The notes: generated from the letters alone by a model not told the origin. A stretch of 64,000 nt of DNA from Skermanella sp. TT6 (GCF_016653635.2 NZ_CP067420.1:2949501-3013500); one strand, 5' to 3'. Shown: positions 46,566 to 54,900, counted from the first letter of the stretch. Numbers and translations are program-made.

Positions 46566-47570
46566 TCACGCCATGACGTGGCGGACGGCCTCCGCGATCC
46601 GGTCCGGCGACGGGATGTAGGCATCCTCCAGTTCCGGCGCGAAGGGCACCGGCACGTGCGGCGGGGTCACCATGCGGATCGGCGCCTTCAGCGCCTTGAA
46701 GGCGTTCTGGGCGACCAGCGCCGAGACGTCGGCCGCCATCCCGCAGCGCGGGCTGGCCTCGTCCACCACCACCAGGCGGCCGGTATCCTCGACCGCCTCG
46801 ATGATGGTGTCCTCGTCCAATGGGGAGGTCGTGCGCGGGTCGATCACCGTGCAGGCGATGCCCTCCTTCTCCAGCAGGTCGGCGGCCTTGTTGGCGAAGC
46901 CGACCATGCGGCCGAATGCGACGATCGTGACGTCGTCTCCCTCGCGGGTCAGGTTCGCCTCGCCGAACGGGATCGTGTAGGGCTCGTCGGGCACCTCCTC
47001 GATCTCGTCGTACATGACCTTGTGCTCCAGGAAGATCACCGGATCATTGTCGCGGATCGACTGGATCAGCAGCCCCTTCGCCTCGTAGGCCGAAGACGGC
47101 ACCACGACCTTCAGCCCCGGAATGTGGGTGAAGACGGGATAAAGGCATTGGCTGTGCTGGCTGGCGGCGCGGAACCCGGCCCCGTACATGGTCCGGATCA
47201 CGACCGGCGTGACCGCCTTGCCGCCGAACATGTAGCGGAACTTGGCCGCCTGGTTGAAGATCTGGTCGAAGCAGACGCCCATGAAATCCACGAACATCAG
47301 CTCGGCCACCGGTCGCAGCCCGGTCGCGGCGGCGCCCACGGCGGCGCCGATGAAGGCGCTCTCGGTGATCGGGGTGTCCAGCACCCGGTCGCGTCCGAAC
47401 TCCGGCATCAGCCCCTTGGTCACGCCCAGCACGCCGCCCCAGGCATCGTCCTCGCCGGGAGCGCCCATGCCGCCCACGTTGTCCTCTCCCATCACGATGA
47501 CGGTCGGGTCGCGCCGCATCTCCTGGGCAAGCGCCTCGTTGATGGCCTGGCGGTATGACTTCTTCGACAT
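46566..47570 (-). CDS. acoB: Acetoin dehydrogenase E1 beta subunit (AcoB)
   Basis: 334 aa, the usual E1-beta length. Family blocks include SYRQAINEALAQEMRRDPTV, GGVLGVTKGLMPEFGRDRVL, DTPITESAFIGAAVGAA and SQHSQCLYPVFTHIPGLKVV, then RTTSPLDEDTIIEAVEDTGRLVVVDEA. With AcoA it forms the thiamine-diphosphate enzyme that splits acetoin to acetaldehyde and an acetyl group on lipoyl-AcoC. It follows acoA by 13 bp, so the subunits are coupled. Pyruvate-type E1-beta is the alternative, but the AcoC/AcoR partners make acetoin more likely. Confidence 0.92.
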   Translation of the reverse strand: MSKKSYRQAINEALAQEMRRDPTVIVMGEDNVGGMGAPGEDDAWGGVLGVTKGLMPEFGRDRVLDTPITESAFIGAAVGAAATGLRPVAELMFVDFMGVCFDQIFNQAAKFRYMFGGKAVTPVVIRTMYGAGFRAASQHSQCLYPVFTHIPGLKVVVPSSAYEAKGLLIQSIRDNDPVIFLEHKVMYDEIEEVPDEPYTIPFGEANLTREGDDVTIVAFGRMVGFANKAADLLEKEGIACTVIDPRTTSPLDEDTIIEAVEDTGRLVVVDEASPRCGMAADVSALVAQNAFKALKAPIRMVTPPHVPVPFAPELEDAYIPSPDRIAEAVRHVMA

Positions 47571-47583
47571 GATGGCAGCCTCC

Positions 47584-48549
47584 TCAATACGAGACGTAGA
47601 CGTCGGTCAGCAGCCGGTCCGCCGCCGGCGGCGGGGCCGCCTTGGATTCCATCACGGACCGGTCGATCAGGGACTTCACCTCGCCCTCGATCTCGTCGAG
47701 CTGCGTCGGTTCCAGCAGCCCGGCCTCGGTCACGCGCTTGCGGAAGATCCTCAGCGGGTCGCGCTCGCGCCGCGCCGTCTCGACCTCGCCGGGCGCGCGG
47801 TAGGTCATGGCGTCGCCCTCGAAATGGCCGTAATAGCGGGTCAGCCTGACATGCAGCAGGCTGGGTCCGCCGCCGTCCCTTGCCCGGCCGATCGCCTCGC
47901 CGGCGGCTTGGTGGATCGCGAAGAAGTCGTTGCCATCCAGTTCGTAGGAGGGAATGTCGAAAGCGGCCGCCCGCTTCGACTGGCTGCCGGCCACCGACCA
48001 GACGCTGGCGGTCGCCTCGGCATAGCCGTTGTCCTCCACCACGAAGATGACCGGCAGGTTCCAGACCTTGGCGAGGTTGTAGCTTTCCAGCGTGGTGCCC
48101 TGGTTGGACGCGCCGTCGCCGACGAAGGCCACGGCGACGCCGCCGGTCTTCAGGGTCTTCGCGGTCAGGGCCGCGCCGCAGACCAGCGGCGGGCCGCCGC
48201 CGACGATGCCGTTGGCGCCCATCATGCCGCGCGACAGGTCGGCGATATGCATGGAGCCGCCCTTGCCGCCGCACAGCCCGTCGCCCCGGCCGAAGATCTC
48301 CTTCATCATGGCGACGACGTCGCAGCCCTTGGCGATGCAGTGGCCGTGGCCGCGGTGAGTGCTGGCGATGTTGTCGCGGTCGTCCAGGTGCATGCACACG
48401 CCGACGGCGGAAGCCTCCTCGCCGGCATAGAGATGGACGAAGCCGGGGATGCCGCCTTCGGAAAACTCGGTATGCACACGCTCCTCGAACTCGCGGATCG
48501 TGCACATCTTGCGATAGCTCTGGAGTAGCTCTTCGCGATTGAGCTGCAT
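47584..48549 (-). CDS. acoA: Acetoin dehydrogenase E1 alpha subunit (AcoA)
   Basis: 321 aa. The thiamine-diphosphate/Mg motif is GDGASNQGTTLESYNLAKVW...NGYAEAT (shown in parts), preceded by HRGHGHCIAKG and GKGGSMHIADLSRGMMGANG. All key residues are present. It decarbonylates acetoin in the AcoABC complex. The ATG at 48549 follows GGAGCAGAC; the longer frame to 48621 would run through the promoter and is rejected. It is the first gene of the leftward aco operon, 57 nt downstream of a perfect sigma-54 promoter. Confidence 0.93.
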   Translation of the reverse strand: MQLNREELLQSYRKMCTIREFEERVHTEFSEGGIPGFVHLYAGEEASAVGVCMHLDDRDNIASTHRGHGHCIAKGCDVVAMMKEIFGRGDGLCGGKGGSMHIADLSRGMMGANGIVGGGPPLVCGAALTAKTLKTGGVAVAFVGDGASNQGTTLESYNLAKVWNLPVIFVVEDNGYAEATASVWSVAGSQSKRAAAFDIPSYELDGNDFFAIHQAAGEAIGRARDGGGPSLLHVRLTRYYGHFEGDAMTYRAPGEVETARRERDPLRIFRKRVTEAGLLEPTQLDEIEGEVKSLIDRSVMESKAAPPPAADRLLTDVYVSY

Positions 48550-48605
48550 GTCTGCTCCTCCCTCGGGTGCGGACCCTTGTGAACCGGGTCCATGGCGAGG
48601 GAAGA

Positions 48606-48620
48606 GCAACCGCCGTGCCA
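48606..48620 (-). promoter_or_regulatory. Sigma-54 (-24/-12) promoter of acoABC-acoR
   Basis: Reading leftward the sequence is TGGCACGGCGGTTGC: TGGCAC, five bases, TTGC, a perfect -24/-12 consensus. It lies 57 nt before the acoA start, in the correct orientation, and an AcoR-type enhancer-binding protein is encoded in the same operon. Confidence 0.92.
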
Positions 48621-48672
48621 TAGGGCCAAGTTATTGGCCGGAAAGGGCTTTCGGCTGGAACCCAGGCGCCGG

Positions 48673-48711
48673 TGCGACGCCTGTTGCTACAGGCTTGCGA
48701 CAGGTGTCGCA
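48673..48711. promoter_or_regulatory. Two tandem AcoR-type operators upstream of acoA
   Basis: TGCGACAGGTGTCGCA (48696-48711) is a near-perfect palindrome, TGCGACA/TGTCGCA with a 2-bp centre. A weaker copy, TGCGACGCCTGTTGCT, is at 48673-48688. Centres are 23 bp apart and lie 67.5 and 90.5 bp upstream of the sigma-54 element centre, the range for enhancer-binding proteins. Confidence 0.8.
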
Positions 48712-48719
48712 GGCACGTT

Positions 48720-49373
48720 TCAGGAGTCGAGCGTCTTCGGCACCCATTGGCGGGCGAAGTCCAGCATGGCGGCTCGGTGCTCCTCCAGGAACTGCATCTG
48801 GAGCGCCACGAGATCAACCGGCGACCGCACCTTGGAGAACTCCTCCATGAACCGGGCGTTGATCTCCATCGACTGGCGCAGATAGGCGTTGACGCCGCCG
48901 AGCGTCGGCACCACGCCCCCGCCGGAGGTCGCCGCCTTCATCGCGGCCTGGAAATTGTGCGCGGCATCTCCTGCCATCGCCTCGGCTTCGTGGACGACCT
49001 GCTCGGCGAGGCTCGCCAGCCTGTCAACGTCCTGGTTCACGCCCAGTTCCTTGGCCATCGCCGCCGTCGCCTCGGCCTCGGAAGCGGCGGTCCCGGGTTC
49101 CGGAACGTCAGCCTCGGTCGCGGGAGGGGCGGCCTCGGGAGCCGGTTCGACCGGTGCCGCTTCCACTACCGGAGCGGCTTCGGCGACCGCCGCTTCGGGC
49201 TCGGCCGCGGTGTGCGAAGCGGTTTCCACCGGGTCCGTCACCACGTCGGGCGCGTTCGCAGCACTTTTCGCGCGGGATCGCACGGCGGTCTTCCGGGCCG
49301 GGGTGGCAGGCTTGGCATCGGATCTGGCAGTCTGACTGCCGGTCCGCCTTGGAGGATTCTTGGTGGCAACCAT
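48720..49373 (-). CDS. Phasin family protein (polyhydroxyalkanoate granule protein)
   Basis: 217 aa. An Arg/Lys/Ala-rich N-terminus (about 1-35) and a long Ala/Glu/Pro/Val segment (about 40-110) precede a phasin-type helical domain (about 115-217; HNFQAAMKAATSGGG, MEINARFMEEFSKVRSPVDL, HRAAMLDFARQWVP). It coats PHB granules. It lies just upstream of acoA on the same strand but is separated by the aco promoter/operators; phasins linked to acetyl-CoA-yielding pathways fit storage of excess carbon. Start 49373 has GGAGCGGATC upstream. Confidence 0.88.
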   Translation of the reverse strand: MVATKNPPRRTGSQTARSDAKPATPARKTAVRSRAKSAANAPDVVTDPVETASHTAAEPEAAVAEAAPVVEAAPVEPAPEAAPPATEADVPEPGTAASEAEATAAMAKELGVNQDVDRLASLAEQVVHEAEAMAGDAAHNFQAAMKAATSGGGVVPTLGGVNAYLRQSMEINARFMEEFSKVRSPVDLVALQMQFLEEHRAAMLDFARQWVPKTLDS

Positions 49374-49584
49374 CGCTTGATCCGCTCCAGCAGAATTGCA
49401 TTGCCTCCATCGTGCGATATCTTTTGCTGCTACGCAACATCGATACGCCGGAAGCATTCTGACAGAACGCCGCAACGGCTTATAACTAAAGGTTGTATAT
49501 CGGAGTCGAGGTTGCCATCCGGGAGCGCCGGGTCCCGCCTTTCGGACAGGACCCGGCCTGCGGTCCGATCGCCTCCGTTGCCCC

Positions 49585-49842
49585 TCAGACCCTGCGCCGG
49601 CCCGCGACGGCGTTATAGATCCAGAGCACGACGACGGCCCCGACCACGGCGACGATCAGGCTCCAGATGTTGAAGCCCGTGACCCCGGTCCCGCCTACCG
49701 CGCTGAACAGGATGCCGCCGACGAAGGCTCCGACGATGCCGAGAACCAGGTTGGTGACGAGGCCGGACCCGGAGCCGTGCATGATCTTGCTGGCGATCCA
49801 GCCTGCGATGAGTCCCAGAATGATCCAAGCGATGATCGACAT
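49585..49842 (-). CDS. GlsB/YeaQ/YmgE family stress membrane protein
   Basis: 85 aa with three hydrophobic helices and the family Gly pattern (LGLIAGWIASKIMHGSGSG, LVLGIVGAFVGGILFSAVGG). These small inner-membrane proteins are part of general stress responses. Start 49842 follows AGGGGGAAA. An inverted repeat (49851-49867) lies just upstream. Single gene. Confidence 0.9.
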   Translation of the reverse strand: MSIIAWIILGLIAGWIASKIMHGSGSGLVTNLVLGIVGAFVGGILFSAVGGTGVTGFNIWSLIVAVVGAVVVLWIYNAVAGRRRV

Positions 49843-49850
49843 TTTTCCCC

Positions 49851-49867
49851 CTGTGAATTGATCACAG
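49851..49867. promoter_or_regulatory. CRP-like inverted repeat before the GlsB gene
   Basis: CTGTGA and TCACAG flank five bases (49851-49867), 9 bp upstream of the GlsB start on its leader side. The arms match CRP/FNR-type half-sites, but the spacer is 5 instead of 6 bp, so it may be only a leader hairpin. Confidence 0.3.
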
Positions 49868-49926
49868 GTTCAACAAACACAAGCGAAACCCGTTCAACGC
49901 AGACACGTGCCTTCCGAAGAATCCGG

Positions 49927-50568
49927 TCAGATCGCCGCGTCGGACGGCAGCAGTTCGGTGATCCAGCCCGGCACGATCCGGGCCAGATCAAGGGCGGACG
50001 CCCCAGCCTCTCCGTCATCCATGGCATCCCCGCGTTCCAGGAAAGCCTGGAGCGCCGCGCCGATGCGGCCGCCCGGGTCTTCCGGCACGGCATACCGGGC
50101 CGGGTCTCCGCCGAACGGGTCGGGCATGGAGACCGGTCCGATCGCCAAGCGGGGAGCGTGGAAGACGAACCGGGCGTTCTCGCCGGCCGCCCGGCTGCGT
50201 CCCGCCGCGAAGATGGCGGTGCAGGCCGAGGCGCACTGGGTATAGCCGGCGACCACCGTCCCGACCGCGCCATGCTCCCGCACCGCTTCGCGCACTCGAT
50301 CGGCGGCACCGGCGTAGCCGCCTGGGCTGTCCAGCACCAAACGGACAGGCTCCCCGCGGTGCGCCTCGATGAAGGCGACGATCTCACGGCCCGCGCGATG
50401 GGTAAGCCCGCCGGAAACGAACAGGTCGGTGTGCCTCGCGCCCACCGCCGCATCGGTCACGTCCCCGACCGCGTCGGCCAGATGGTCCGACAGGGCGATG
50501 CCCGCGGCGGCCGCCAGGACGACCGCCGCCCGCATCATCACGCCCCACCCGCCCAAATTTGCAATCAT
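49927..50568 (-). CDS. Exported ClpP/crotonase-fold protein (COG3904-like)
   Basis: 213 aa. A hydrophobic N-terminal segment (about 11-27) suggests export. The core has the ClpP/SppA-like pattern: [38 protein letters not shown], and the probable nucleophile Ser in [12 protein letters not shown], then FVFHAP. This is the COG3904-type family of predicted periplasmic serine proteases. An acidic C-terminus (about 175-195) is unusual. Start 50568 has a weak SD; the ATG at 50538 with GGGG upstream would give a tighter signal peptide. Confidence 0.75.
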   Translation of the reverse strand: MIANLGGWGVMMRAAVVLAAAAGIALSDHLADAVGDVTDAAVGARHTDLFVSGGLTHRAGREIVAFIEAHRGEPVRLVLDSPGGYAGAADRVREAVREHGAVGTVVAGYTQCASACTAIFAAGRSRAAGENARFVFHAPRLAIGPVSMPDPFGGDPARYAVPEDPGGRIGAALQAFLERGDAMDDGEAGASALDLARIVPGWITELLPSDAAI

Positions 50569-50639
50569 GCCGACTGAACCTTGTTTTCCCAGGCCGTAGG
50601 GGTCAATGGATAGCCAGCCTCAGCAAGGGAGACCAGACC

Positions 50640-51164
50640 ATGAAGTACGCTTTGGGGGATGTCCGGGTTCAGACCGAAGGCGATGCCTGGTGGATCGCGC
50701 CCAACGCCACCGTCATCGGCAACGTGATCATGAAGCGCAACGCCAGCGTCTGGTGGAACGCGGTGATCCGCGGCGACAACGAGCCGATCACGATCGGCGA
50801 GAACTCCAACATCCAGGACGGCTGCGTGCTGCACACCGATCCCGGCTTCCCGATGGACATCGGCTCGGACGTCACGATCGGCCATATGGTCATGCTGCAC
50901 GGCTGCACGATCGGCGACGGTTCCCTGGTCGGGATCGGCAGCATCGTCCTGAACGGCGCGAAGATCGGCAGGAACTGCCTGATCGGAGCCAACAGCCTCG
51001 TCACCGAAGGCAAGGAGATCCCTGACAATTCGATGGTGGTCGGTTCTCCCGGCAAGGTGATTCGGCAACTCACCGAGGAGCAGATCGCCGAGATGCGCAA
51101 GGGCGCCGATCGCTACGTCGCAAACTGGCAGAGGTTCAAGCAACAACTGGTGGCAGACAACTGA
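50640..51164 (+). CDS. Gamma-class carbonic anhydrase family protein
   Basis: 174 aa left-handed beta-helix. The hexapeptide repeats run from about residue 12 to 140 ([56 protein letters not shown]). Three zinc-ligand histidines are conserved in the HTD, GHMVM and LHG positions. It may act as a carbonic anhydrase or a ferripyochelin-binding-protein-like enzyme. ATG at 50640 follows AAGGGA. Single gene. Confidence 0.92.
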   Translation: MKYALGDVRVQTEGDAWWIAPNATVIGNVIMKRNASVWWNAVIRGDNEPITIGENSNIQDGCVLHTDPGFPMDIGSDVTIGHMVMLHGCTIGDGSLVGIGSIVLNGAKIGRNCLIGANSLVTEGKEIPDNSMVVGSPGKVIRQLTEEQIAEMRKGADRYVANWQRFKQQLVADN

Positions 51165-51388
51165 ATCCGGGCTTCCGAAAGCCCGTGCCTGCGGATCTGT
51201 TTGCGCCGCACGAGCTCAGCCGACTGTGCGGCCCGTTGGACAGCGCCCCGCCGGCACGGGCACCGAGGGGACATCCTGCGCTGCGTGTCCTTCCTCGGCC
51301 CGGCGCCGGCGGTCCTGGTCGGGCTGCCGATCATGGCCCAGGCCCATGTCCGGCCGTTCACCCTGCTGGCCTGGTGATCCGAAAGTAA

Positions 51389-51424
51389 GGGGCGCCGCCG
51401 CTCTTCCGGAGCCGACGGCGCCCC
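51389..51424. terminator. GC-rich hairpin in the 318-bp stretch after the carbonic anhydrase gene
   Basis: GGGGCGCCG (51389-51397) pairs perfectly with CGGCGCCCC (51416-51424), loop 18 nt. It lies in the stretch 51165-51482, which has no convincing gene; a 67-codon frame there lacks family features. It may end the carbonic anhydrase transcript. Confidence 0.5.
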
Positions 51425-51482
51425 ACCCTCTTCCAGCACCGCCCCGCAAGGGTTTATCATGCCGTTCCGGGAGGTACGGATG

Positions 51483-51833
51483 ATGGACCACCGTGACGCT
51501 CTGGCACCCTTGATCGAGCTGATCGGCGTCTTCGCCGTCTCGGCGGCCAGCCCCTTGACCGCGGCCGCCATCTTCGTCCTGGCCCTGTGCCTCAGCCGCT
51601 ATCCCCGCTACCTGGCGCTCGCCGCCGCCATCGGGATCTCGGACGGCGCCCTGGGCGAAATGGCCGGCGTCACCACCATCGGAATGATCCTCGCGGCCCT
51701 GACCGGTGCCGCCGCGACCCTCCTGCAAGCCTGGTGCTTCTGGCCGGTCGTGTCCGCCATGAAGAGCGCCGGGAACGCCGTCATCAGGCTGGTGTCGGGC
51801 CGAAGCCCGGATGCGGGCGAACCGCCGCCTTGA
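51483..51833 (+). CDS. Small membrane protein of unknown function
   Basis: 116 aa. After MDHRDALAPLIELIGV there are about two membrane helices (about 8-36 and 50-75) and a polar C-terminus. Three in-frame ATGs are possible (51459, 51480, 51483); GGGAGGT is best spaced for 51483. I do not recognise a family. The codon use is like its neighbours, so it is probably real. Confidence 0.6.
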   Translation: MDHRDALAPLIELIGVFAVSAASPLTAAAIFVLALCLSRYPRYLALAAAIGISDGALGEMAGVTTIGMILAALTGAAATLLQAWCFWPVVSAMKSAGNAVIRLVSGRSPDAGEPPP

Positions 51834-51955
51834 GGTCGGAGTTCCACCTTACGAAGGTCGGGGAGAAACGGTCCCGACGCACGCGGGCGGTCCATAAAGA
51901 AAACGGGCCGCCCCGGCGTGGGGCGGCCCGCTCCTTACCATGGTGCAGCCTGTCG

Positions 51956-52126
51956 TCAGCCGCGTGTCTCGCTCTGCACTTTCTTGCCCTGGTCGGCGAC
52001 GGAGTCGCTGGCCGGAGCCTGAGCGGAGTGGGTCGTGTGCGAAGGGCAGGCACTGGCGACCCCAGCCGTCAGAAGAGCCCAGATGCCGAACAGCGCGGCA
52101 ATGACCGGCTTCGCTCCATGAGACAT
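51956..52126 (-). CDS. Small exported Cys/His-containing protein
   Basis: 56 aa. A signal peptide (about 1-25, VIAALFGIWALLTAGVAS) leads to ACPSHTTHSAQAPASD and a charged C-terminus. It could be a secreted or lipid-modified peptide, entericidin-like in size. It ends the leftward PQQ-dehydrogenase region, 110 bp after the 94-aa gene. It has a remarkable ribosome site (see the adjacent entry), suggesting very strong translation. Function unknown. Confidence 0.65.
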   Translation of the reverse strand: MSHGAKPVIAALFGIWALLTAGVASACPSHTTHSAQAPASDSVADQGKKVQSETRG

Positions 52127-52141
52127 TGGATCACCTCCTTT
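52127..52141 (-). promoter_or_regulatory. Exceptionally long Shine-Dalgarno match
   Basis: The leader of the 56-aa gene reads AAAGGAGGTGATCCA directly before its ATG, complementary to the whole 3' tail of 16S rRNA (GGATCACCTCCTTT), not just to its usual 5-6 bases. It fixes the start at 52126. Confidence 0.75.
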
Positions 52142-52236
52142 CCGTTGTTTGCAGATGCCACGAAGGTTGGCACATCCGCAGCCCACGTCAAGCCGCTTGT
52201 TGCGGGACAGGCCCCCTCCGAAGCGGCGAAGCACCC

Positions 52237-52521
52237 CTATTCGCCTTCCGCCCGCAGCAAGCCGCCCTCCACCACCGCCGCCTGACGGCACCGGTCCTCC
52301 AGGATCACGCGGCCGGCATCGATATAGACCGCGGCCTCCGGCGTCCCGTCCGTCAGGCTGATCAACAACATCGGCCGGTCCGCGACGACGCAGAAGTCGA
52401 TGATGTACCGGCGGTCCCGCCCTGTCCCGAGCAGCAGGCTGCGGAATTCCCCGCAGCCCGCCACGATCTCGGCCGACCAGCGCGACGGCGGATCTCCCGG
52501 CACCGATCTGAGCCGAAGCAT
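52237..52521 (-). CDS. 94-aa hypothetical protein downstream of the PQQ dehydrogenase
   Basis: 94 aa with no signal peptide or membrane helix. Hydrophobic strands such as RYIIDFCVVADRPMLLISL and three cysteines (CGEF, DFCV, DRCR) are visible. I do not recognise a family. It starts 9 bp after the PQQ-dehydrogenase stop on the same strand, so it is in the operon and may be an accessory factor for that enzyme. Confidence 0.65.
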   Translation of the reverse strand: MLRLRSVPGDPPSRWSAEIVAGCGEFRSLLLGTGRDRRYIIDFCVVADRPMLLISLTDGTPEAAVYIDAGRVILEDRCRQAAVVEGGLLRAEGE

Positions 52522-52530
52522 CTTCCGGAT

Positions 52531-54258
52531 CTACTTGCGGAGCGCATAGACCCAGACGACGCCGCCCTGGGGAACGTCCAGCGTCGCGTAGCCGAGCTGG
52601 GCCAGCTTCTCCTGCTTGCGCTGGGCATCGACGCCCCAGCCGGACTGGACGGCGACGTACTGGACCCCGTCCACCTCGTAGGATACCGGTACGCCCGTCA
52701 CGCCGGAGTTGGTCCGCGTCTCCCACAGCTTGTCGCCGGTCTTGGCGTCGAACGCCCGGAAGTATCGGTCGTTGGTGCCGCCCATGAAGACCAGGCCGCC
52801 GCCGGTCGTCAGCACCGGCCCCCAGTTCTGGGACTTCTCGAACTTCTGGGTCCAGACCTTCTCCCCGGTGTCCAGGTTCCAGGCCTGGAGTTCGCCGATA
52901 TGGTCGGCTCCGGGATGGACGGTCATGCCGATGTCGGAGATGGCGACGCCGATATAGAGCTGGCCGGGCTCGTACTCGGTCTGCCTGCCTTCCAGGTAAC
53001 CGCACAGGTTCTCGTTGGCCGGGATGTACATCAGCCGGGTCTGCGGGTTGTAGGCGACCGGCGGCCAGTCCTTGCCGCCCCACAGCGACGGGCAGAAATC
53101 CGCCCGCTTGCCGGTGCCCGGGACCTTGGTCTCGTCATAGGTCGGCCGCCCCGTCTTGGGATCGAGGCTCTTGAACACGTTCTGACGGACGAAGGGCTTG
53201 GCGTCGATGAACTTGATCTCGTCCCCCGACCGCTCCAGCGTCCAGAGGTATCCGTTGCGGCCGGCATGGACGAGGCTCTTGTAGGTCCGGCCATCGCGCT
53301 GGACGTCCACCAGGATCGGGGCCGCCACCTCGTCCCAGTCCCACGCCTCGTTCCAGTGGTACTGGTGCGCCGACTTCATCTTGCCGGTCTCCACGTCGAT
53401 CGCGACGACGGAGTTCGCCCACTTGTTGTCGCCCGCCCGCTGGTCGGCCATCCAGGGCGCCGCGTTGCCGGTCCCCCAATAGGACAGGCCGGTGGCCGGG
53501 TCGTAGCTGCCGGTGATCCAGACCGGGGCGCCGCCGGTCTTCCAGGTCTCGCCGGCCCATGTCTCGTGTCCCGGCTCGCCCGGTCCCGGGATGGTACTGG
53601 TCTTCCAGGCGGGCTCGCCCGTCTCCGCGTCATAGGCCGCCAGGAAGCCCCGGATGCCGAACTCGCCGCCGGACATGCCGACCATCACCTTCCCCTTGGC
53701 GGCAAGCGGCGCCATGGTGATGTAGTAGCCCGCCTGGTAGTCCTCGACCGGCTGCTCCCACACCACCTTGCCGGTCTTGGCGTCCAGCGCCACGATGAAG
53801 GCGTCCACGGTGCCGACATAGACCTTGTCGCCCAGCAGCGCCACGCCCCGGTTGGTCGGGTGGAGCTGGGTCAGGTCCTCCGGCAGTTCGCGCTTGTAGC
53901 GCCACAGCAGGTCGCCGGTCTTGGCGTCCAGCGCGATCACCTGCGCCTGGGGCGTGGTGATGAACATCACGCCGTTGTTGACCACCGGCGGCGACTGGTG
54001 GCCCTCGTTCACCCCGGTCGAGAAGCTCCAGACCGGCACCATGTCCTTGACGTTGCCGGCGTTCACCTGCGAGAGCGGGCTGTAGCCCCAGCTGTCGTAG
54101 GTCCGGCGGTACTGCAGCCAGTTGGCATCCTCCGGCTTCTCCAGCCGCTCCTGGGTGACCGGGGCGTAACTGTCCAGCGGCCCTGCGGCCGGCGCCGTCA
54201 CCGGGGCCGCCATCAACGCCACCGCGGCGATGCCTCTCGCCAACATCCTCTTGTCCAT
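52531..54258 (-). CDS. PQQ-dependent alcohol dehydrogenase, lanthanide-type signature
   Basis: 575 aa with signal peptide (about 1-25) and an eight-bladed propeller; no heme domain, so a type I quinoprotein. Cofactor ligands: E199 (MSGGEFGIRG), N265 (WGTGNAAPWM), catalytic D307 and additional D309 (AWDWDEVAAP). D-x-D at this place is the mark of lanthanide-dependent XoxF/PedH-type enzymes; calcium types lack the second Asp. The vicinal Cys-Cys pair normally before VNRG is absent (QLHPTNRG). It oxidises a short alcohol in the periplasm. It follows a Rieske gene by 42 bp. Confidence 0.93.
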   Translation of the reverse strand: MDKRMLARGIAAVALMAAPVTAPAAGPLDSYAPVTQERLEKPEDANWLQYRRTYDSWGYSPLSQVNAGNVKDMVPVWSFSTGVNEGHQSPPVVNNGVMFITTPQAQVIALDAKTGDLLWRYKRELPEDLTQLHPTNRGVALLGDKVYVGTVDAFIVALDAKTGKVVWEQPVEDYQAGYYITMAPLAAKGKVMVGMSGGEFGIRGFLAAYDAETGEPAWKTSTIPGPGEPGHETWAGETWKTGGAPVWITGSYDPATGLSYWGTGNAAPWMADQRAGDNKWANSVVAIDVETGKMKSAHQYHWNEAWDWDEVAAPILVDVQRDGRTYKSLVHAGRNGYLWTLERSGDEIKFIDAKPFVRQNVFKSLDPKTGRPTYDETKVPGTGKRADFCPSLWGGKDWPPVAYNPQTRLMYIPANENLCGYLEGRQTEYEPGQLYIGVAISDIGMTVHPGADHIGELQAWNLDTGEKVWTQKFEKSQNWGPVLTTGGGLVFMGGTNDRYFRAFDAKTGDKLWETRTNSGVTGVPVSYEVDGVQYVAVQSGWGVDAQRKQEKLAQLGYATLDVPQGGVVWVYALRK

Positions 54259-54300
54259 GCTTTCCTCCCAGCGGTTGTTTTTCTTTGGCGTCGCTTGTCC

Positions 54301-54900
54301 TCAGGCCGACGTCGCGGCGCCCACCTTGCCGATGAAAGCCGCCGCCACGACCAGCCCCTCGGGACCGTTCTCCAGCGGCAGCAGCGCCAGGCGGCGGGGT
54401 GCGGGGCCGCCGACCACCTTGCCGCCGGCGCGCGGGTCGAACTTGGAATGGTGGCAGGGGCACTCAAGGATCTTCTCTTCCCCGTGCCAGCCGGAGACGT
54501 CGCAGCCGGCATGGCTGCAGACGGCGGAGAAGGCGACGATGCCGTCGGCGGCGTGCTTCCGTGTCTCCTCGTCCAGGTCGGCGGGATCCAGCCGGATCAG
54601 CATCACCTTGTTGAGCCGGGAGCCGTCGCGGACCGTCTCCGACCCGGGGTCCTGGCCATAGGCCATGACCTGCTGCCGGCCCTGCTGGATGTCCTTGTCG
54701 CCGATCGGCTCGCCCTTGCGGTCGCCTGAGGCGAAGACCAGGCGGTCTCCCGGCTGGGGCCTCGATTTGCGCGGGTCCCCCTGGGCCATGGCGTCCGTCG
54801 ATCCGCCAATCGGCGCCAGGTGGAGCGCCACTCCGGCGCACAGCGCCGCCTTCAGGATGGTCCGGCGCTCGGTGTCGACTTCAGGCTCCTGATGATCCAC
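54301..54900 (-). CDS. Exported Rieske [2Fe-2S] protein, putative PQQ-dehydrogenase electron partner
   Basis: 199 aa from a GTG start (AGGGGA upstream). A Tat-type signal (ERRTILKAALCAGVALHLAP) precedes a Rieske domain. Cluster ligands are C128 and H130 (VCSHAGC), and C147 and H150 (CPCHHSKFD), with C133 and C149 for the disulfide, so it should be functional. It resembles QcrA/arsenite-oxidase-type Rieske proteins, but there is no cytochrome b/c1 gene. As the first gene of the PQQ operon it probably takes electrons from the dehydrogenase in place of the usual cytochrome c. Confidence 0.85.
   Translation of the reverse strand: MDHQEPEVDTERRTILKAALCAGVALHLAPIGGSTDAMAQGDPRKSRPQPGDRLVFASGDRKGEPIGDKDIQQGRQQVMAYGQDPGSETVRDGSRLNKVMLIRLDPADLDEETRKHAADGIVAFSAVCSHAGCDVSGWHGEEKILECPCHHSKFDPRAGGKVVGGPAPRRLALLPLENGPEGLVVAAAFIGKVGAATSA

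Noticed and set aside
42280-46620. 1446-codon rightward frame across acoR and acoC
   Set aside because: Antisense shadow of acoR/acoC; extreme Arg/Gln/His bias and no domain.
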